Shown in pieces: positions 12,620-24,210 of a stretch of 64,000 bases of DNA. Position 1 is the first letter of the stretch, and every line of letters begins with the position of its first letter. Origin of the DNA: Ipomoea triloba. Lineage: Eukaryota > Streptophyta > Magnoliopsida > Solanales > Convolvulaceae. The notes beneath the pieces are model-generated. The model was not told the DNA's origin and did no database searches. It worked only from the letters and a program-made list of their open reading frames with translations. Position numbers and translations under genes: made by a program. The stretch is from contig NC_044919.1 of assembly GCF_003576645.1 (NCBI RefSeq), forward strand, positions 342,680-406,679, written 5' to 3'.

Positions 12620-15600
12620 CTATGCTGCAGCTTGTGTTGAGTTAGAATTTTCTGTATTCTTGGGTAGAGGTTTCACGTATTTTCCTAATGCTTTTTGGCG
12701 AGTCCGTTGTTTCATCCTTAAGAGCTTATCTTTACTCTGTTGCTTCTTTTTCTCTCGCTCTTTATTCCTTAGATTCCTCTCCTTCTCTAAGATACCTTGC
12801 CAGAAAACTTCACCTGTAGCCGGCCATAGCCACTGCTTCTTCGGAGGGTCAGTATCAGCCAACTCAGCCAGCTCCTCATCCAGGCTCTTAAGCGTCTCGT
12901 ACTGGAACCACTTCACCCACATATGACCTCTCCGGCTCTTCAACTCGTGTTGTTCTTGCATCAAACCTGTCTTTGCGTCCACATATACCATTCTTCTAGC
13001 GCTATGGTACGCCCAAACGTTTATGAGCAGCTCTAGCAGCCTCGAGTAGCAATGCTTGTCCTGCTAAAGAATTCGAGCTGTAATTTAATTTCTAGAAATA
13101 CACATTCAAAATTAATCTTACTTGACAACAACGCTGTTCATCAAAGAGATGTAATCCTTCTGTTGTATCTATAATACTGCATACTAGAGATGTAGTAAAA
13201 GTGTAAAACTAGAATTTGAAAAAAGTTACCTGACTTAAACTCAAGTAGCAATATCCACTCTCATGGTGCTCGTCATAGAATTGTGAGTCGAGTGCATCAA
13301 CAAACATTCTGCAAAGTTAGACGGCAAAAATCCTCAGAATATTACTAGCAAACAAACTACTCAGGAGTAATCAAGTAATTAATGGATAAATTATGGCCTG
13401 CAGAGTGCAAAATAAGTGTCCTAACCTTGAAAACATTACGAACTCTAGGAAGGATCTTGTTGGTAAAACCCAACTATGCATGCTCGACCAAGTGCCTCCA
13501 TCAACAGGCATTGGCGGAAGAGAGGTTAAATTCTGTTCAATGCCATACATCTTCTTCAGAGCCTCAGAGAAAGCAAACCTGATCAAACAAGAAAAATATA
13601 TCAGCTCAATCATCCATTAAATAACTATTTCTGTGGACAAGCACAATAAATGTAAAAGATAACTGTTCTTTTGTTTGGGAGAAATCAAGGTGGGTGAGAA
13701 AAGAAGACTTTTAATGTCTCGAATCTTACTGGCAATTTCCAGCATTAACAGCATCACAGAATGACCAGAAATCCTGTTTTGTCAGATCCATGTCCATAGG
13801 AGCCCAAAAAAACAAGGTGTCACCATATCTTTGTGCTTCAATAGCATTTACCAATGATGTTTCTGCCGTCTTAGACAAAGATTCCTGTTTGTAAACCTAA
13901 GTTAGGTGACATCTCAGGTATAAAGAAATTGCATTTGAATCTACACATCACTCAAAGGATCATGAACTAAAATCAAACATTTCATTTAAACCAAGAAATT
14001 CAGTAGCCCTCATAAACCAGGAAAGCATAAGCAATTACTACAAACTTTTAGCGCAATGCAAGTATTACAAACTGCAAAACAGCCAAAAAATAACAAACCT
14101 TTCTTGCAGTTGCTCTCCAAGACTGGAAGCCTATCCAAGCATTTTTGTGAATGTTATCGATCTGGTTTGCAATTGCAAAAAAACCACCATATTCACTAAG
14201 GAGATTTCGGTAATAGGTGTTATCAAGAAGCGGAAGGCTAGAAGGTGCATCAATGTCATCAAGTCCAGGTCTGCGTCCTTTCGTAGACTGTAATTAACCA
14301 GTTCAAATATCCAAGTAATATTGTTAGCAGTACTTTTACATAATAACTACTATGAGTCTGACAAAATAGCACAACCAAATCTCATAAGAAGACTCACAAG
14401 TCCAATTCCTCGATAGAGTGATGTATGATGCAAAAAGGGCCATGTCCCCTCCCCATAATAGGGTTCATATATGCACAATGGTTGATCGGTCCTTTCAAGC
14501 TCCTTATCATCCCTTTCATGCAAATCATTCTTTGCCCGGTCAGCCCTTTTGGCATTTTTGTATACTTCCTCCCATGTTCCACTATGTTGATCAGTTCTGC
14601 CCTTCAACTATATGAAATCCAAACAGAAGATATTATTCATGGACTAAATTCCAGAATGTAATCAAGTACGAAAAAAATTTCATAAAAATAAAAATAAAAG
14701 AAGAACAAAGTAAGAAAAGAAATGTTCAAGATTACAGTAAGGATGAAAAGAAACAAATCCTTCACCAGATACCTCTTCATCTTCTCTTTGCTTCCTCCTA
14801 TTCACTGCCTGATTAATTTTTTCTTCCTCCCAGATACTATACACAAAGGTTTCATCAATTTGCATTACAGGATCCATTCTTTGGGTATGAAATAGTTGCT
14901 TTTCAAGAATGTCTAAAGACTTATGGGTGTTTTGAGACTGATTTGAATCAATTGCTTGAAAAAGCTGCCCCTGCCATGCTATATTCAACGAAGCCAGTAG
15001 ATTTTCAACTTCAGATGGAAACCCGAGTATGTTTTCCATTAGCAAAGCATATCCTTCAACACTTTGTGAAACCATAAGGTTCCTAGCCGCATGCAATCCA
15101 GCTAATGCAGCATTTTGAGCTAGAAGTGATAAATTACCATTTGAGACAAGTTGGGTCATTATCTGTGTCAAAACCTTGATATTCTCTTTTGGGAAAAGAA
15201 AGCCATTCACCTGACCATCAACCTAATAAGTGCAGTAAAAATGATTACTTTCCCACTTTGACAGCAAAAATATAGTGAAATACATTATATATGGTTGGCA
15301 TATATACATAGATACACACATGGATATATGTATGTATGCCAATAAGAAAAATGAGATAGTTCCCTACATATTTTTTTATGATTGGCAGGTCTGGGGCTAC
15401 AATAGGTTTCCCAAAGCACATTGCTTTTAGCAAAATGTCTGGAAAAGATTGCTCTTCATGGAGTGACGAGTATATCACAATATCAGAAATACTTAAAATA
15501 CTGTCTTTCTCTTCATCTTGAGCAACAAGCATCACCATTCCCTTTGGAAATTTCAAGGTCAGCGCAATGGTCTGTTGAAGTCAGAATACCAAATTAGCTT

Positions 15601-17920
15601 AAATAAACAAGAAGCATTAGCATATCAACAGAAAAGAAACTTGTTTTACCTCCACAACCATGCTGTAGTTACTATTTGAAGATCCGGCTAAGACAATGAT
15701 TTTGAAGGAAATCGAATTTCCATCTTTCTGGAATCCCTGGATAATTGGTAGCAAAGCCTGTAAAACAAGGGCATGCTCCAGCCAGAGACCTTTGTATAGA
15801 AGTTGACTTCCCACGATTGCAATAATAAAATCATCTGGTTCATATTCCATCTTTGCCCGGAGACCATCTTTGTTTGAAGCCATAAAATTATCAGCTTCCC
15901 ATGCTTCTGTAGCAGAACCCAAATTTACAAAGTAGTTTCCAGCATCAACCATTGAATATTGTATCTAAATGGCATAGCCAAACAGAATTAGCCTTTGAAT
16001 GATTCCACTAATATATGTGTAATGAATACTAAAGCAAAACTAAAAAATAGAGTAATAAAGTTCATAATATGGATAGACAAGATATGCAACTATGCAAGAA
16101 ATCATTCTATTAAAAAGTACCGGCAGAATATAGGTTGGGAACACAACAAACTTGGAACGACTGAAGACTTTTCTCCAGTTGTCAACAAGTGAATTCTGGC
16201 CACTTGAATCATACTGTCTCAATCTAGCAGCAAGTGCATGTTCATGAACAGTCCATATAACAGGTACATGTTTAAAAGGTTCCTGCATAAGACTATAACA
16301 AGTATAAATTGAAGAAGGCAATCCATACTACATAATCTGCAATCACAACATATTTGAGCAAACAAGATATGACTTATTATCATAACACTTCCAGACTCCT
16401 AAACGGCAAAAGAATATCACTTCCAAATAAATAGTATTCAGAATTTTCTGGTTTAAATAGCACAAAGTAAAAGTGGCATTAGCGAAATGTTTCCTTCAAC
16501 CAACTTCATGGAGCCTAATCTCAACCTTCCAGAGCATTGATATTATTACGGTTTGGACATCTCACTCAACAAAAATATGCATCATTACTTTCAAGAAGCT
16601 TCAAACAGGATCACAGTAATTTCTCTAGCAAGATAATAGGAAAATGATGCTCACCAAGGCAAGACTGCTGCAGCTTCAAGTGAGTTAAGAAATAAGGCAT
16701 CATAGCTGCAAATAACATACAAAAATAATTTTATAAATATAAAAATTAAAAAGTATCAGTTAGGTCCAAGTAGTCTAAAATTTATCATGTGAAGAATGTT
16801 GTTTCATTGACAGAAAGAAGGTGAGTAGTGCCAAGCCTGCAAGGGTTTTGCGAAATGACGAGTTGAAACACTAAGAGCCTCACTTTATATTAAATTCAAA
16901 TGTTAGAAACTGGAAACAGGAGGCATACTTTAGCCAATCTATATAGATCATCAAACTCTTATTAGTTTCTATGATGTTGACCGGAATTCCTGCATCTCTC
17001 CATACAGCATATGCAGGACCATGTTCAAGAGTGAGCACCTGGACTTAAAAACCAACAGTGAGCCACGCCAAGAAAACCATGGGACCATTATGGTTTTTCC
17101 ACGACAGTGAAAGCAGATAACAACTCCTAAAAGCTTAATTGAAACTCAATCAAGTTGCTTAGACTACAATGAAATTGAAGATACTAGAAAGAGAAAAGTC
17201 AATATCACCTCAACTTCATAGCCAATCTTCCTCAACGCCGATACTACATGAAACATCATGACTTGATATCGATCAACCAGCAGATTAGCAAAAACCTATC
17301 AGCAGAATCAAATCAATTAGCATATGTAACTTGTAATTGAAGTTCCAACCATAAATTAACAGCTGTAAGTACACTAAATATTTTTTTCATGAATAACTAC
17401 TACTAACAGAATCACCAACCAACAACAATTTACAATAAGATGCAATGTCAACCAACACATTTTCAAAAGGATCTACAGGAAATTAAACATCAACCCTCAC
17501 CAATCCAATTTTCGGTTTTCTATACCCAAAGTTCAGACCCCTCCTTGACTCAACTGTACCATTCAGCTCCCTTTTCTCTTGCTTGAGCTTTGCTATGAGC
17601 TCAAAGGGCTGAAACTTCACATCTTCCCCAAAGTCCAATCCACCCAACTCTTTCAAAAATTCTAAATCCCCAGATACTGAGGTATTCTCAGATTTTTCCA
17701 CAACTGTACCAGGCAGCAACATCTGAAACACCAAAACAAAGAAGAAGAAAACCCCCACACTGCAAATCCATTGCAGATAATCAATCTTATTCAAAAGCAC
17801 TATCCTCGTCACCCTCGATTTGAGCCTCTCCCACCTGCTTGCTCCTGGCGACGAGGAACGAAGCAGCTGCTGGTGACTGTGGTCTCTCTTCAACGGAAGC
17901 ACACTTTCAAGAGATCCCAT
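12620..17920 (-). CDS. Type II membrane glycosyltransferase (GT1/GT4-like, At5g04480/At4g01210 family)
   Basis: Fourteen exons close in frame: 17501-17920, 17209-17295, 16929-17038, 16655-16705, 16121-16292, 15650-15964, 15368-15571, 14773-15222, 14398-14607, 14099-14287, 13730-13884, 13426-13578, 13230-13308, 12620-13060. The product has 1011 residues, about the family length. A membrane anchor (about residues 49-70, WICSVGVFFFFVLVFQ) after a basic cytosolic tail suggests a Golgi type II protein. The glycosyltransferase block includes IVGSQLLYKGLW, IVLAGSS and, at 424-446, EEQSFPDILLKAM..FGKPIVAPD, the nucleotide-sugar binding region of retaining GT-B enzymes. The plant-specific C-terminal half includes WIGFQSWRA and GTWSSMHSWVLPT and ends in a Lys/Arg-rich helix. 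Substrate is unknown. It lies next to RGXT, as in Arabidopsis chromosome 4 (recalled). Confidence 0.93.
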
Positions 17921-18293
17921 TTACAGTCCCATCAACAATCTACGGCACATCCGTATACAGATGAACAATTGAACAAGCCAAATTATACTAAAATTTCAAG
18001 AAAAAACAAAGGAATATATAACTATAACTGAAGTGGAATAAAAGATGTCCTTTACTTGGAGAGTAGTTCAATATGATACTCAATTATGCTCACAGAAGTA
18101 CAGAACCAGCTCTCAAAGTACACCGTATAATCTATGGATGCAGACAGCATACGTATACGTATAGTTATACAGCGTATTTTGTATGCGTACGCATATACGC
18201 GTATATATGGTCCATATGGAAAATTCAATATTCTTTTTATGCCGACAAAGGAAATTAAAGAAATTACGAGTCAAAAAACACTACTAAGCATTT
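17921..18293. other. Upstream region of the glycosyltransferase gene, with an alternating purine-pyrimidine tract
   Basis: This is the promoter side of the glycosyltransferase. It holds ATACGTATACGTATA near 18149-18163 and GTATGCGTACGCATATACGC from 18181, mostly alternating purine and pyrimidine with several CG steps. No gene is present. The TR-GAG-like element starts at 18294. Confidence 0.6.
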
Positions 18294-18721
18294 TGACGAT
18301 AATAATGTGTTACCGGATATTTTATTTGAGTATTTGAATATTTGAATACAGTGTTGAGCGTAGTGCTCAGTGTACAAGTGAGTTCAGTATCTATTGTCTA
18401 AGTTCAAGTGTTGTCCCTCACTATGTGGTTGTGAGTCTTTTTATTCCCTTCAGTTCAGTAACGGAGCAGTGATGAAGAGTTGAACGTTGGACATCAATAC
18501 CTGAGGTGTTGAATGCTGAGGAGCTGAACGTCGGTCATCAATGTTGAGGAGCTGAACGTCGGTCATCAATGCTGAGGAACTGAACGTTGCCCATCAATGC
18601 TGAGAAGTTGAACCGTTGCGCATTGATGCTGAGGAGTGAGGTGTCTTGGGTAGTTTGAACGGCAACTGTCTTGGTCATGACAATGTTTCGGAACTTGTCA
18701 ATGGTTCTAGGTCGGGTGTCA
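18294..18721 (-). repeat. 3' LTR of the TR-GAG-like element
   Basis: 428 bp, similar along its length to 27924-28295. On the minus strand it begins TGACACCCGACC and ends CGTCA. A 28-bp unit (GAGGAGCTGAACGTCGGTCA core, 18519-18575) is present in extra tandem copies, which accounts for the 56-bp length difference from the other LTR. Confidence 0.82.
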
Positions 18722-18827
18722 CCAGTCCCCCACTCCCTAGCCAACGAGAGTGGTTGAGGTGGTTTGGGAGTAATGACCTGCGTAGAAACTGTTTTTTTTT
18801 TTTTTGAACCGTACGAGAATTATGGCC

Positions 18828-18917
18828 GAGGTCAGACCTCGGTCAAAATTAATTGGCCGAGGTCACGCCTCGGCAAATTGGCCGAGGCAATTGGCCGAGG
18901 TGACCTCGGCCAAAATT
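18828..18917. repeat. Cluster of GGCCGAGG/CCTCGGCC inverted motifs
   Basis: At least six GGCCGAGG or CCTCGG(CC) units in both orientations fall within 90 bp, including the palindrome GGCCGAGGTGACCTCGGCC at 18893-18911. The cluster lies in the non-coding 3' part of the TR-GAG-like element next to long T-rich tracts. It can fold into hairpins. Confidence 0.85.
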
Positions 18918-20137
18918 GTTAGTTTTTTTTCTTTTTCTTTTTCTTTTTTTGTTTTGTTTGTTTTTGTTTGCTTTTTTTGTTTTGTTTTGTTTTTGTTTTT
19001 TTTTTTTTTGTCGTTCTGTGCGCAAGCTTACTTCGACCAGCCGTAGGCTTCGATCAAAGGTCTGCTCTCCCGTCGGGTGGCTAGCGAGATCGGATCTCGT
19101 GCCGGCCCTAAGGGAATGGGTTTTTTTTTTTTTTTTTTAAATATAATCAGGACGGATCATCAGCGAATGGTTTGTTTTTTACGCTGCGCGGGCTTCTCGT
19201 CTAGCTCATTGTCGCACCTTCTCTTCTTGGTGTTGGATGCTGAAGGCTCAGGATCTTCTTCCTTTCGCCACACGTTGCCGGGTAGGCCTTGTTGATGCTG
19301 CTACTGTCCCGGGTACTTAACGAATTGAGTGAAGTATCCGCTCTGCACCAGTTCCTCTACTTGTCCTTTTAAAGCATGGCACTCATCAGTATCATGTCCA
19401 ACTTGTTGGTGGAACCGACAGTACTTGGTTTGGTCCTCGCACGTAGAAACTGCCATACACTCTGAGGGAAAATGCACCATTCCCATCTCCTCGGCGTGAC
19501 TTAGAATCACGCTAACCGGGTGAGTAAGAGGTGTTAAGTGTCGCGGTGGGGCGAGCCGAGGCCTTTCTTGAACTTTCTCCTTCGGTGTGGATAACTGGTT
19601 TGGGTGTGGTGCGTGGTTGGTCGGACCAACTTTGTCATCAGGTCGTCCACTCCTCCTGCCCTCTTCCTCATCTTTCTTCTTTCTAACAGCCTCCTCGGCC
19701 TCAGCATAGCGGTTTGCTATCCTCATTAGCTGCTCATAGGAGCGTGGATGGTGAGTGTTCAGCTGTCTGTGAAAATTGCCTGACCTCAATGCCTGGATGA
19801 ACATGAGGATTGCCGCCTTAGAATCGAAGTCGCACACATTGTTGACTTCCGTCTTCCATTTGCTTAAGAAATTTCTTAAGCTTTCGTCGATGTCCTGTTT
19901 TACTCCGTAGAGATGTGAAAATGGTTTCTTATGTTGTATATGCCCAGAGAAATAAGTCAAGAAATGTTTGGACAACTCCGCAAAGTTTTGGATCGAACCA
20001 TCCGGAATCGTGTTGAACCAATCTTGGGCGGTTCCATCCAGAGTGGTCAAAAATGCTCTGCACATTATGGCGTCGCCTGCTCCGGTCATTACCATGGCTG
20101 CCTTGTACCTTGTCATGTGGACACGCGGGTCAGAAGT

Positions 20138-21579
20138 TGATAGACATATTTTATATCTTTATTTTATGTACATATTTATAATATTTTTGCAATAATTATT
20201 TACAATTATATAATAATTATTTAATTTTAGAGTTTAATAATTAATTAGTTAAATAAATATTTTATCTAGTTAATAATTTAAGTTTTGAGTTCAACAAGCC
20301 TTTAGCCCAATTTCTTAATTTTATTTGATATTATTTGAAGTTTGAGTCCATAACATCAAAGCCCAATTCCTTATTTGTTTTATTAATTAACCCCAAGGTA
20401 TATAATAACCTAATGATCTTAAGTAAACAAAATTAAAAGGAATTCAAATGTTGTAATTTGTTTCCTGCGCAGCTACGTACGTACGAAAGACGGACCGGAG
20501 AAGACTTTGTCGACAACTTCAGCGCAGATTTTGACGGCCAAGCTTGGAGGAGCGTCGGTCAACAATGAAAGTAGGGAATTGGATGGCAAAGAAAATTTCA
20601 CCATTTGGGTCTAATTTTGAGAGGTTCATATTAATTTTTAGATTAATTATTTTCCTCAATTTAAGAGTTTTTTGTTGGGATTAGGAGTATATATATAGTA
20701 GTGATTTTCTGTAATTGAGGGAATCAGACTATCTGCTTTAATTTATATTTTTCTACAGTTTACAATATTTTCTTTTCTTGTTAAGTTTTCTGGTTCATGG
20801 CCCTGCGAGGCTAATTCTTAAACTTGGTCAAGATTATGTGAACCCCGGTTCTCTATACTGAGAGACAAAATTCTATTTTAATTTATCTGCAATGAGTATT
20901 TAATATTCTTCTGTATTATTTTCTTAGGTTGTTTCATTTAATGACTAGGAGGCCTGCTAGTTAATTATCTGATTCAATTCATAGCTAGATTAGAAAGTGA
21001 ATTCTTATAATTGATTTTCTTTTCTAAGTAGCAACTATGATTAATTTTATCACGACCTAGTGTTAATTTTATCATAGGAAGAGTATTAATCTAAATTAAA
21101 CATAACCGCTTGTGTTTATGTTGTTTAGTTTCGTTGGTTTTTCTAGTTTTAATGCTGCTATCAAGTTAAATATAAGCGCTTGTCTTGTGTTATTTGATAG
21201 TTAGGGGTAGTTAATACCGCTTGTGTTTGATTACCTATGACTAAGGAAAAACAGGAATGAATTCCACAATGAATGCTCAAATGCAAGTGAATTTGTCTTG
21301 TTGTCGATGAACAGTAATTAAGATCCGGTGGTGAATATTTTCTTAGACCAAGTGTTGAAAATTCACTTGATTTCGTTAGTAAACTTTGGCTTGATTATCA
21401 TCTTTTCTGTTCTTATTTATTTATTTATTCATTTACTTATTTTGAATGTTAATTTCATACCGAACCCCCCCTATTTAATTTGAACTCATAAATCAAACTA
21501 GTTACTCCTCGTGGGAACGATCCTTACTCTCACTACTACGTTTTTAAGGTTTAATTTGGGAGCCTACGACAGCTCGCCA
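20138..21579 (+). repeat. Left (5') LTR of the gag-protease element
   Basis: 1442 bp, from TGATAGACAT to CAGCTCGCCA. It is almost identical to 25748-27188. Differences seen are G/A at 20573, T/A at 20694 and one extra C in the C-run near 21465-21471. Confidence 0.95.
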
Positions 21580-21584
21580 AATTT

Positions 21585-21602
21585 TGGCGCCGTTGCCGAG
21601 GA
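21585..21602 (+). other. Primer binding site of the gag-protease element
   Basis: TGGCGCCGTTGCCGAGGA starts five bases after the LTR. It is the standard plant Athila/Tat-type primer binding sequence, usually attributed to a tRNA-Asp primer. Confidence 0.88.
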
Positions 21603-21718
21603 CCTTGTCTAGTTTATTTTTGTGTTTATTCGTTTGCTTATTTATTCATTTATTCTTTTTCTTCATTTGTCAAAAAAAAAGAAATTAATAAATTTTATGT
21701 GCTTTCATTACTTTGGCT

Positions 21719-21802
21719 AATTGCTGCAATATCTTTCATGTTTTATGCCTATAACTCGATAATTGCTGCAATATCTTTCATGTTTTATGCCTATAACTCG
21801 AT
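21719..21802 (+). repeat. Perfect 42-bp tandem duplication at the gag start
   Basis: AATTGCTGCAATATC and the 27 bases that follow occur twice in a row, period 42. The second copy contains the first possible gag ATG (21763). The duplication keeps the frame but makes the true start uncertain; ATG at 21787 (MPITRSANRE) fits related gags better. Confidence 0.93.
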
Positions 21803-22974
21803 CTGCTAATCGAGAAATATTGCCATACGATCCAGAAATTGAAAGAACTCTACGCAAGTTAAGAAAACAATCTCGGAGGAAATTGGAGTTTAGTGCACTG
21901 GCTACTGATTCCCCATCTTCCTCACATTCTAATTCAGAAGAAAAACCCATGGCTCAAAATCGTACTTTAAAAGAGCTTGGAGCTCCAAATTTAGATCAAC
22001 AGCCTTTATGCATTACGTTTCCTGCTTTAGATGCTAATGTACAATTTGAATTAAAATCTGGGTTAATTCATCTTTTGCCTTCTTTTCATGGACTTGCAGG
22101 TGAAGATCCTCATAAACACTTAAAAGAATTTCATGTGGTATGTTCAAGTATGAAACCCACGGGGGTTACTGAAGAACAAATCAAGTTGAGAGCATTTCCA
22201 TTTTCTTTGAAAGATTCAGCAAAGGATTGGCTATATTACTTACCTTCCGGGAGCATCACCACATGGAATGACTTGAAGACGGTGTTCCTTGAAAAATACT
22301 TTCCAGCGTCAAGGGCGGCCAACATAAGAAAGGAAATCTGTGGTATAAGGCAACACAATGGAGAGTCATTGTATGAATATTGGGAGCGTTTCAAAAAGCT
22401 GTGTGCGAGCTGCCCTCATCACCAAATCACTGAACAATTGCTCATTCAGTACTTTTATGAAGGACTCTTTCCAACTGATAGAAGCATGATTGATGCTGCA
22501 AGTGGAGGTGCTTTAGTTGATAAGACACCGGATGCTGCAAAGAATCTAATTGCAAACATGGCAGCAAATTCTCAACAGTTTGGCAATAGATTTGTCCAAC
22601 CGTCCAAGCAAGTGAATGAGGTAAGTATTTCCAATCTTGAACAACAGGTGGCTGGTTTAACTACTCTTGTTCGTCAATTGGCTGTAGGAAATATGCAAAC
22701 TGTGAAGGCTTGTGGAATTTGCTCGGTAGTTGGACACCAAACTGATGCTTGCCCAACTCTTCAAGAAGAACCTATTGAACATGTCAACATGGCTGGAGGT
22801 TTTCCTGGACAACCTCAAGGTAAGTATGATCCATTTTCTAATACATATAATCCTGGTTGGAGGGATCACCCGAACCTTAGTTATGGAAACTCACAAGGGA
22901 ACCAGGTTGTTCAGAACCGTTCTAATTTTCAGCAGTATAGACCATCATTTCCTACAAGACAACAACCGGCCTAA
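21763..22974 (+). CDS. Gag of the Athila/Tat-like non-autonomous element
   Basis: 403 residues from the first ATG. The more likely start is 21787 (MPITRSA), since the upstream eight codons come from the 42-bp duplication. The retrotransposon gag domain (about residues 115-235) includes LRAFPFSLKDSAKDWLYYLP and QHNGESLYEYWERFKKL. A coiled-coil segment follows (ISNLEQQVAGLTTLVRQL). The zinc knuckle is CGICSVVGHQTDAC (CX2CX4HX4C), near residue 320. The frame ends with TAA at 22972-22974. The protease frame begins 16 bp later in the same register, so gag and protease are separated by one in-frame stop. Gag packages element RNA into cytoplasmic particles. No internal lesion is visible. Confidence 0.9.
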   Translation: MLQYLSCFMPITRSANREILPYDPEIERTLRKLRKQSRRKLEFSALATDSPSSSHSNSEEKPMAQNRTLKELGAPNLDQQPLCITFPALDANVQFELKSGLIHLLPSFHGLAGEDPHKHLKEFHVVCSSMKPTGVTEEQIKLRAFPFSLKDSAKDWLYYLPSGSITTWNDLKTVFLEKYFPASRAANIRKEICGIRQHNGESLYEYWERFKKLCASCPHHQITEQLLIQYFYEGLFPTDRSMIDAASGGALVDKTPDAAKNLIANMAANSQQFGNRFVQPSKQVNEVSISNLEQQVAGLTTLVRQLAVGNMQTVKACGICSVVGHQTDACPTLQEEPIEHVNMAGGFPGQPQGKYDPFSNTYNPGWRDHPNLSYGNSQGNQVVQNRSNFQQYRPSFPTRQQPA

Positions 22975-22989
22975 AGCTCTAACTCAGGT

Positions 22990-24210
22990 ATGAATCTTGA
23001 AGATATTGTTAAGTCTCTTGCTACTAATACTTTACAGTTCCAACAAGAAACACAACAATTCCAACAAGAGACAAGGTCAAGTATTCAAGAAACAAGGGCT
23101 AGTATTCAGAATTTGGAAAGACAGGTGGGACAACTAGCAACTGCAATCAACAGGTTGGAGGCACAAAACTCTAGAAACTTACCATCTCAAACGGTTGTTA
23201 ATCCTAAAGAGAATGTAAGTGCAATTAGTGTGAGAAGTGTGTTGTTGGAAAAGAATGTTGATTTGGACAATGAAACAAGTGTAGGAAACATTGCCAACAA
23301 TAAAGAGAAGTCTCAAGGTAAGTTTTCATCTTTTTCTGATTATAAACCAGTACCCCCATTTCCTCAAGCTCTTTTAGAAACAAAGAAAACAAAGTCAAAT
23401 AATGATTTATATGAGACATTTCGTGAATGTGAGGGTAATAATTCATTGTTAGATTCTATTAAAAAAGTACCTCGTTATGCAAAGTTTCTGAAAGAGTTAT
23501 GCACTATAAAAAAGAAACAAAATGAAGGAAAAACTGAGGAGGTGAAAATCCAAGAGAATGTTTCTACTGTGATTCAAAACAAGCTTCCTGAAAAGTGCAA
23601 AGATCCAGGTATGTTTACTATTCCATGCATGATAAGTGGTGTGAAACTTGAAAAAGCCATGCTAGATTTAGGAGCTTCTATCAATGTCATGCCATATTCT
23701 GTTTATACTTCTTTAAATCTTGGACCCCTAAATAAAACTGGTGTAGTGATTCAATTAGCTGATGGATCTACTACTTATCCTAGGGGTGTGATTGAGGATT
23801 TGCTTGTTGAAGTTAATAATTTGGTTTTTCCTGCTGATTTTTATGTGCTTGATATGGAAAATAATAATAAAATTCCTCATATTTTGTTAGGAAGACCATT
23901 CTTAAAAACTGCAAAAACTAAAATTGATATTCATAGTGGGATGCTTACTATGGAGTTTAATGGTGAATTTGTAAGTTTTAATATATATGATACCATAAAA
24001 TCTCATAGTGATGATAATTTTGTAATTTTTGTTGATTCTTTGAAGGTTGTTAAATTCGATGAAATTGCATCTAATGAGAATAAAGATGAAAAAATTAATA
24101 AATCATTTTTGAGTACTAATTTGCAGGAAGGTACTATTTCTTTGAATAATAATAATCGTCAAAGGTTCTCAAAAAGACGATGGAAATTTAAAGAATTGTT
24201 TAAGCAATAA
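22990..24210 (+). CDS. Retropepsin-containing frame of the non-autonomous element
   Basis: 406 residues in the same register as the upstream gag. The N-terminal part is Gln-rich and coiled coil (repeated QFQQETQQ, then NLERQVGQLATAINRLEAQ), the usual continuation of Athila/Tat gag. The retropepsin domain (about residues 210-335) has the active-site motif DLGASINVMPYSVY and the conserved ILLGRPFL near its end. A basic tail (RQRFSKRRWKFKELFKQ) closes the protein where an autonomous element would run on into reverse transcriptase. Immediately after the stop comes the conserved post-coding block of this lineage (GGGAGGCAACCCAAGG, 24246-24261), so pol seems to have been removed cleanly. Confidence 0.88.
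   Translation: MNLEDIVKSLATNTLQFQQETQQFQQETRSSIQETRASIQNLERQVGQLATAINRLEAQNSRNLPSQTVVNPKENVSAISVRSVLLEKNVDLDNETSVGNIANNKEKSQGKFSSFSDYKPVPPFPQALLETKKTKSNNDLYETFRECEGNNSLLDSIKKVPRYAKFLKELCTIKKKQNEGKTEEVKIQENVSTVIQNKLPEKCKDPGMFTIPCMISGVKLEKAMLDLGASINVMPYSVYTSLNLGPLNKTGVVIQLADGSTTYPRGVIEDLLVEVNNLVFPADFYVLDMENNNKIPHILLGRPFLKTAKTKIDIHSGMLTMEFNGEFVSFNIYDTIKSHSDDNFVIFVDSLKVVKFDEIASNENKDEKINKSFLSTNLQEGTISLNNNNRQRFSKRRWKFKELFKQ

Noticed and set aside
18804..19140. Phe-rich open frames suggesting a membrane protein
   Set aside because: They translate long T-rich tracts in the non-coding tail of the TR-GAG-like element.
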